Part shown: one piece after another, positions 59,987 to 64,000 of the stretch | How positions within the stretch are numbered: the first letter of the stretch is position 1 | How the letters are laid out: each line of letters opens with the position of its first letter | NCBI RefSeq assembly: GCF_019933155.2 | Contig: NZ_CP082944.1 | Location: 2,854,001 to 2,918,000, forward strand | Source: Metabacillus dongyingensis | Lineage (GTDB): Bacteria > Bacillota > Bacilli > Bacillales > Bacillaceae | Length of the DNA stretch: 64,000 bases | Direction of reading: 5' to 3' | The notes under the pieces: model-generated | Seen by the model: the letters and a program-made list of their open reading frames with translations, nothing else | What the model was told of the DNA's origin: nothing | Database searches by the model: none | Position numbers and translations under genes: made by a program

Positions 59987-61549
59987 ATGAAGAATTGTGC
60001 GCTAGCTCTAGTAACCCTTTCGATCATCCTGATTACCGGCTGCTCAGCCAATAATGATCAAGTCTCTCCAAACATTATTCAAACAAAAAACTCCTCTTCA
60101 CCAAAAGTGATTCTTCTTGTTGTGGATTCATTAATGGACAAACCATTAAAAAAAGCGATTCATGAAAATAAAGCCCCTGCACTCGAATTTTTCCTGAACA
60201 ACGGTCAGTACAGTAAAGAGCTGGTAAGTGCTTATCCAACTATGTCCGTTACTATTGACAGCACTTTGCTTACAGGAACAAGCCCGGATAAGCATAAAAT
60301 ACCCGGTCTTGTTTGGTATAACGAAGATGAACAGCGGGTGATCAGCTATGGGAATGGACTCTTAGAAACCTTAAAGTATGGAGTTACGAATGTGGCAGAC
60401 AACAGCCTCTATCAATTTAATAACGAAGATCTAAGTGAAAATGTGAAAACAATCCATGAAGATCTGGATGATAGAGGAAAACAAACTGCCTCTATCAATG
60501 CAGTAATATACAGGGGAAATTATCAGCATACCTTAAGGGTTCCAAAAATTTTAGCAAAAACGACTTCCCTGCCGGACAAATACAATACAACCGGACCAAA
60601 GATATTAACTTTAGGAGATTTTCTTAATCAGGATCCGGAAAACAATCATGTGATAAATCGATTAGGTATTAATGATGCTTTTGCTGTTCAAGAGTTAACC
60701 TATCTTCTAAAAAACAAGCTTCTTCCTGACTTTACAATTTTGTACTTGCCTGAAAATGATCATGCAGTCCATAGAAAAGGACCTAAAACAACGGATGGGA
60801 TTGAAAAGCTTGATAAACATCTTCAAGAAATATTGAATACTTATCCAAAGTGGAATGACGCTCTCGCAAATAGAGTATGGATTATTATGGGGGACGGTAA
60901 TCAATCAGCTGTAGAAAAGAACAAAAAGAAAGCCTTGATCGACTTAAGAGATGCCCTATCGGATTACAAGCTTTTAAAGCTTGGTGATCAAGTTCAAAAA
61001 AACACTGAAATTGCTATTACTGCAAATGAACGAATGGCATATATATACAAACTGAAAAAGGATCCCTCTATAAAAAAAATAGCCAGTAATTTGCAGACAG
61101 ATCCCCGGATTGCCTGGATTGCCTGGAAAGAAAACGATATGGTGCAAGTTATTTCAAAAGGAAGCAAAGGAACTCTCCAATTTAAACCTGGAGGCCCTTA
61201 TCAAGATCGTTATCATCAAAACTGGGAGATAAAAGGGAACATGGACATTTTAGATTTGAAAGCAAATAGCCGCAAACAGCTTAGCTATGGGGATTACCCT
61301 GATGGTTTATCAAGATTGTATGGAGCCATTCATTCACAAGAAGGAGAATTTCTAATAGCGGATGCAAACCCCGGCTATGAATTCATAGGAGAAAGCTCTC
61401 CAGAACATACTGGCGGAGGAGCCCACGGTTCTATGCACAAAGTCGATTCTTATGCTCCTATAATCGTTACAGGAACCGGGCATCACATTGATCAATTACG
61501 GATTGTTGATTTAAAAAACTGGATTATTAATATCTTAGGAGAAGAATAA
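59987..61549 (+). CDS. Phosphodiesterase/alkaline phosphatase-type lipoprotein
   Basis: 520 residues with a lipobox LITGC (Cys19), so the protein is anchored outside the membrane. The alkaline phosphatase superfamily core is seen: LLVVDSLMD (first metal Asp) near 42-52, nucleophile Thr in YPTMSVTIDSTLLTG near 82-96, LYLPENDHAVHRKG near 260, and MGDGNQS. The end has GGGAHGSMHKVDSYAPIIVTG, like type I phosphodiesterase/nucleotide pyrophosphatases. It probably cleaves phosphodiesters in the wall space. GGTGGAG precedes the ATG. Confidence 0.82.
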   Translation: MKNCALALVTLSIILITGCSANNDQVSPNIIQTKNSSSPKVILLVVDSLMDKPLKKAIHENKAPALEFFLNNGQYSKELVSAYPTMSVTIDSTLLTGTSPDKHKIPGLVWYNEDEQRVISYGNGLLETLKYGVTNVADNSLYQFNNEDLSENVKTIHEDLDDRGKQTASINAVIYRGNYQHTLRVPKILAKTTSLPDKYNTTGPKILTLGDFLNQDPENNHVINRLGINDAFAVQELTYLLKNKLLPDFTILYLPENDHAVHRKGPKTTDGIEKLDKHLQEILNTYPKWNDALANRVWIIMGDGNQSAVEKNKKKALIDLRDALSDYKLLKLGDQVQKNTEIAITANERMAYIYKLKKDPSIKKIASNLQTDPRIAWIAWKENDMVQVISKGSKGTLQFKPGGPYQDRYHQNWEIKGNMDILDLKANSRKQLSYGDYPDGLSRLYGAIHSQEGEFLIADANPGYEFIGESSPEHTGGGAHGSMHKVDSYAPIIVTGTGHHIDQLRIVDLKNWIINILGEE

Positions 61550-61574
61550 TTACATGGGATATGACATCTAATAC

Positions 61575-61611
61575 AAAAAGCAACCTGGTTCATTTCTCAG
61601 GTTGCTTTTTC
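61575..61611 (+). terminator. Terminator of lipoprotein gene
   Basis: AAAAAGCAACCTG and CAGGTTGCTTTTT form a 13-bp stem with a short loop and T-tail. Confidence 0.85.
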
Positions 61612-61668
61612 TAATTGAAAGTTTATGTATAAACAAAATAAAGACAGGATTACTGCCTTTATACAGTC

Positions 61669-62370
61669 CTAATATTTTTGTAATTCATTCACCGTAACGA
61701 ATTCATAACCTTCTTCTGCTAATGATTTGATGATTTCTTCCAGAGCTTTTAGTTCTTTTCCAGTTTTATCGTACATTGGATGAAGCAAAATGATGGACCC
61801 TGGTTCAGTCTTTTCAGTTACATAACTTACTTTGTCAGATATGGAACTGTAGTATGTGTCTGGTTCAATGTCCCATGTGATTGTATCCATTTGACGTTTG
61901 TTTAAATAATAGGGCAGCAGGGCTAATTTTTTCCCGTTTGGAGGCCGAAAATCAATTTCTCCTTCATAGCCTGCAAGACGTATTAAGTTGTTTGTTTTTT
62001 CGATTTCCTCCTTGATGAATGATGGTGACTTAAAAATCATTCTGCTGTGAGAATATGTATGATTTCCAATCTGATGTCCCGCTTCCGCTATCATCTGTCC
62101 TTCTTTCGCATGATTTTCCAGCTCATTTCCGATTAAAAAGAAGGTACCCTTCGCATGATATTTATCCAGTATAGCCAATATTTCATCCGTATTTCCTGCT
62201 GGTCCATCATCAAATGTCAATGCAACTGCTTTTTGTGACGTTTCAACATTGCTGGTTAACCCGCCAAATAATTGAAAGGTTCTTGAATTCATTAAATGAT
62301 ACATAGAGAATAAAAGAATAATGAACGAAATTAATCCTATAAATGGTATGACATATCTTTTTTTCAACAT
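61669..62370 (-). CDS. Membrane-anchored polysaccharide deacetylase
   Basis: 233 residues. One N-terminal membrane helix (VIPFIGLISFIILLFSMYHL), then a NodB domain: TFDDGP (52-57), the metal motif HTYSH (104-108), RPPNG (142-146; usually RPPYG) and ILLHPMYD near the end. Such enzymes deacetylate peptidoglycan or related glycans. AGAGGTT precedes the ATG. B. subtilis has several homologues; I cannot say which is closest. Confidence 0.85.
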   Translation of the reverse strand: MLKKRYVIPFIGLISFIILLFSMYHLMNSRTFQLFGGLTSNVETSQKAVALTFDDGPAGNTDEILAILDKYHAKGTFFLIGNELENHAKEGQMIAEAGHQIGNHTYSHSRMIFKSPSFIKEEIEKTNNLIRLAGYEGEIDFRPPNGKKLALLPYYLNKRQMDTITWDIEPDTYYSSISDKVSYVTEKTEPGSIILLHPMYDKTGKELKALEEIIKSLAEEGYEFVTVNELQKY

Positions 62371-62522
62371 AAACTAAACCTCTTACTTCTTTTCTTTATT
62401 TTGGATTATTTTTCAACTAACGAATACCCAATATAAACAAGAGTTTTACTTTAATTCTCCAAAAAAATACATGGTACCTAATTATATCATTTATGAAGAA
62501 GCAAGTATTTCCTCGTTTGAAA

Positions 62523-62942
62523 TTAGAAAAATTCCATATGTTTTTTCTCCTGTCGATAATAAGTCAATCTGTCTTCCAGTGTACCCGTATGAAATTCAAA
62601 CTTATGACCATCCGGGTCTGTAAAATAAATTGATTTTTTATCTTTCACATCTCTTGAACGCCCAGAAAGAATGTTTACATTTAACTTTTTCAACCGATCA
62701 CACATTTTATCAAAATCCGCTTCATCTATTGAAAAAGCTATATGTGTATATGATTGATTATGTTCCCTGCGGGAAATATTTTTTTCCTCATTGAGAGCGA
62801 GCCACATGCCATTTAAATCAAAATAGGCAGTGCTTCTTCCTTTTACCAATAACTTTGCATCAAATACATGCTGGTAAAATTTGATTGAGTGCTCCAAATC
62901 AGTAACGGAAAATAAAAAATGATTCAAACCTTTAATAGTCAT
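62523..62942 (-). CDS. fosB: FosB metallothiol transferase (fosfomycin resistance)
   Basis: 139 residues of the glyoxalase/VOC fold. Metal ligands H8, H67 and E116 are in place (LNHFLFSV, SYTHIAF, GHKFEFHTG). FosB adds bacillithiol to fosfomycin and opens the epoxide; bacillithiol producers are Bacilli like this one. GAGGTGAAGGC precedes the ATG. It matches B. subtilis FosB along the full length. Confidence 0.92.
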   Translation of the reverse strand: MTIKGLNHFLFSVTDLEHSIKFYQHVFDAKLLVKGRSTAYFDLNGMWLALNEEKNISRREHNQSYTHIAFSIDEADFDKMCDRLKKLNVNILSGRSRDVKDKKSIYFTDPDGHKFEFHTGTLEDRLTYYRQEKKHMEFF

Positions 62943-63273
62943 GCCTTCACCTCATTAAAGATAAATTGTTTTTTACTATTCTTCCGGTGCGTCAACTAGT
63001 ATTTCAGTTTTAATAAAATCTATCATTATGAAAATTTTCTCATGGAATAATTTTTATTGCCTCCTGTTTAACTATAGATGGCTAAGTAAATATCTTGTTA
63101 CATTAGTGTGAGAGACTGTTCATGCACGAAACAGGCTTAAAACGCTGCATACATCATTTCATGCAGAAGTCCTACTCCCAGCACTAAGTATAATCCATTT
63201 TAAAAAAAGATAAAATCAAAGAAGCCGGATTTTCTTATTAATGAAAATCAGGCTCCAATGCTGTGACTTTAAT
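62943..63273. other. Gene-free stretch
   Basis: Promoter side of fosB followed by the terminator of the ABC permease gene. No other gene or repeat was seen. Confidence 0.6.
63223..63254 (-). terminator. Terminator of ABC permease gene
   Basis: AGCCTGATTTTC and GAAAATCCGGCT pair with one mismatch on the minus strand, followed by T-rich sequence. Confidence 0.7.
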
Positions 63274-63951
63274 TTATAATAGGTATTCATATCTTTTTTC
63301 GAGGTAATTTTGGGCAATTGTCAAAAGAGAACAAATTCCCCAATAAATAAGGGCAACTAGAATATACATTGTCATGTAATCAAGCTCCCTTCCTCCGACT
63401 ATTTTAGCCTGCTGAAATAGCTCCGGCACAGTAATCATCGCGGCCAGTGAGGATGCTTTCGTCAAATCAAGCAGCACGTTAGAAAGAGGGGGCAGCGCAA
63501 TTCTGAATGCCTGCGGCAAAATAATTCCTCTCATCGTCTGCCAGTAGGAAAGTCCAAGCGACTTGGAAGCCTCCCACTGTCCGCGGTCAACAGAGGCTAA
63601 AGCTGAGCGGTTAATTTCTGCCATATAGGCTGCACTGTTTAAACTGAAGCCGATTAAAGCAGCCGTTATGGCCGTGAACTCGATGCCGATAATTGGAAAT
63701 CCAAAATATAAAATAAACAGAATAACAAGAATCGGAACCCCTCGCATAAACGAAATATAGATTCTAGCCGGCCACCTGAAAAACGAGTACTTAGAAGTGC
63801 GTCCTAGTGCGAGAAAAAAACCGAGCACCAAGCCAATTGCCATGCTGACTAAGGAAATGAGCAGGGTATTCCAGATCCCTTGTATCACATATGGAAAAGA
63901 CTCCACTGCAAGTTCATAATTAAAGACGTATTCCCACTGAATATCTCCCAT
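63274..63951 (-). CDS. Polar amino acid ABC transporter permease
   Basis: 225 residues from the ATG at 63951 (AAGGTGAG seven bases upstream). HisM/GlnP fold: ESFPYVIQGIWNTLLISLVS at the start, the binding-protein-dependent transport signature EASKSLGLSYWQTMRGIILP near 125-145, and RIALPPLSNVLLDLTKASSL. It most resembles the cystine/polar amino acid permeases (Tcy group). The upstream gene, almost outside the window, is probably the binding protein. Confidence 0.88.
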   Translation of the reverse strand: MGDIQWEYVFNYELAVESFPYVIQGIWNTLLISLVSMAIGLVLGFFLALGRTSKYSFFRWPARIYISFMRGVPILVILFILYFGFPIIGIEFTAITAALIGFSLNSAAYMAEINRSALASVDRGQWEASKSLGLSYWQTMRGIILPQAFRIALPPLSNVLLDLTKASSLAAMITVPELFQQAKIVGGRELDYMTMYILVALIYWGICSLLTIAQNYLEKRYEYLL

Positions 63952-63976
63952 CGCACTCACCTTCTTCAGTTACCAG

Positions 63977-64000
63977 TTACTCAAAATCAACATCCGGTTT
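63977..64000 (-). CDS. End of upstream ABC gene (probable binding protein)
   Basis: Only the last seven codons (KPDVDFE) and a stop are inside the window, 25 bases before the permease ATG. The identity is inferred from operon order in this transporter family; the sequence alone cannot show it. Confidence 0.35.
   Translation of the reverse strand, partial: KPDVDFE

Overview
The window looks like chromosome from a low-GC, endospore-forming member of the Bacillaceae (Bacillus/Metabacillus-like). Several neighbour sets match Bacillus subtilis: yozD-yodN, yozE-yokU-kamA-yodP-yodQ-yodR-yodS-yodT, a yusO/yusP-like MarR-exporter pair, scoA-scoB with hydroxybutyrate dehydrogenase and a GntP permease. 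Spo0M, YppC, SasA/RelP, Spx-like, FosB, AadK and class D beta-lactamase homologues are also present. I saw no rRNA, tRNA, CRISPR array, phage or transposase gene.

Region by region. 0-1 kb: end of an unknown gene, then a gene-free stretch holding two copies of a structured RNA module set exactly 120 nt apart and closed by a terminator. 1-6.8 kb: small conserved genes, spo0M with a soluble Hanks-type kinase and a tiny basic protein, yppC, yozD, yodN, a DUF4023 peptide. 6.8-7.1 kb: an unexplained hairpin-rich segment. 7.3-19.8 kb: YwaF-like membrane protein, styrene-monooxygenase-like flavoprotein, a frameshifted DUF6886 gene, aadK, an LtaS-type enzyme, an RND pump with a palindromic operator candidate, an acetyltransferase and an MFS exporter. 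20.0-20.7 kb: about twelve copies of a 52-bp tandem repeat, with a diverged relative at 32.7 kb. 20.7-32.5 kb: LysM/GH18 enzyme, class D beta-lactamase, MocR regulator, AtoE-type carrier, secreted esterase, DinB-like proteins, MarR plus 14-TM exporter.

32.9-42.9 kb is the lysine 2,3-aminomutase cluster: aminotransferase, CoA-transferase pair, deacylase, aldehyde dehydrogenase, beta-lysine acetyltransferase, sigma-54 activator, kamA, yokU, yozE. A SigmaE-like promoter and a cre-like site lie upstream; a terminator splits it into two units. 43-48.4 kb: small genes, an ankyrin pseudogene, a PAP2 enzyme, and a compact operon of Spx-like protein, small alarmone synthetase and MarR regulator preceded by a long palindrome. 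48.4-51.5 kb: amidase, SRPBCC protein and an ArsR-SRPBCC fusion with an operator-like palindrome.

51.8-57.2 kb is a (R)-3-hydroxybutyrate/acetoacetate utilisation operon (GntP permease, ScoA, ScoB, dehydrogenase, sigma-54 activator) behind a textbook -24/-12 promoter with a cre-like site downstream of it. 57.5-64 kb: acetyltransferase, HAD phosphatase, alpha/beta hydrolase, phosphodiesterase-type lipoprotein, polysaccharide deacetylase, fosB and an amino-acid ABC permease running off the right end.

All function calls rest on reading translations and motifs by eye; no database search was run.
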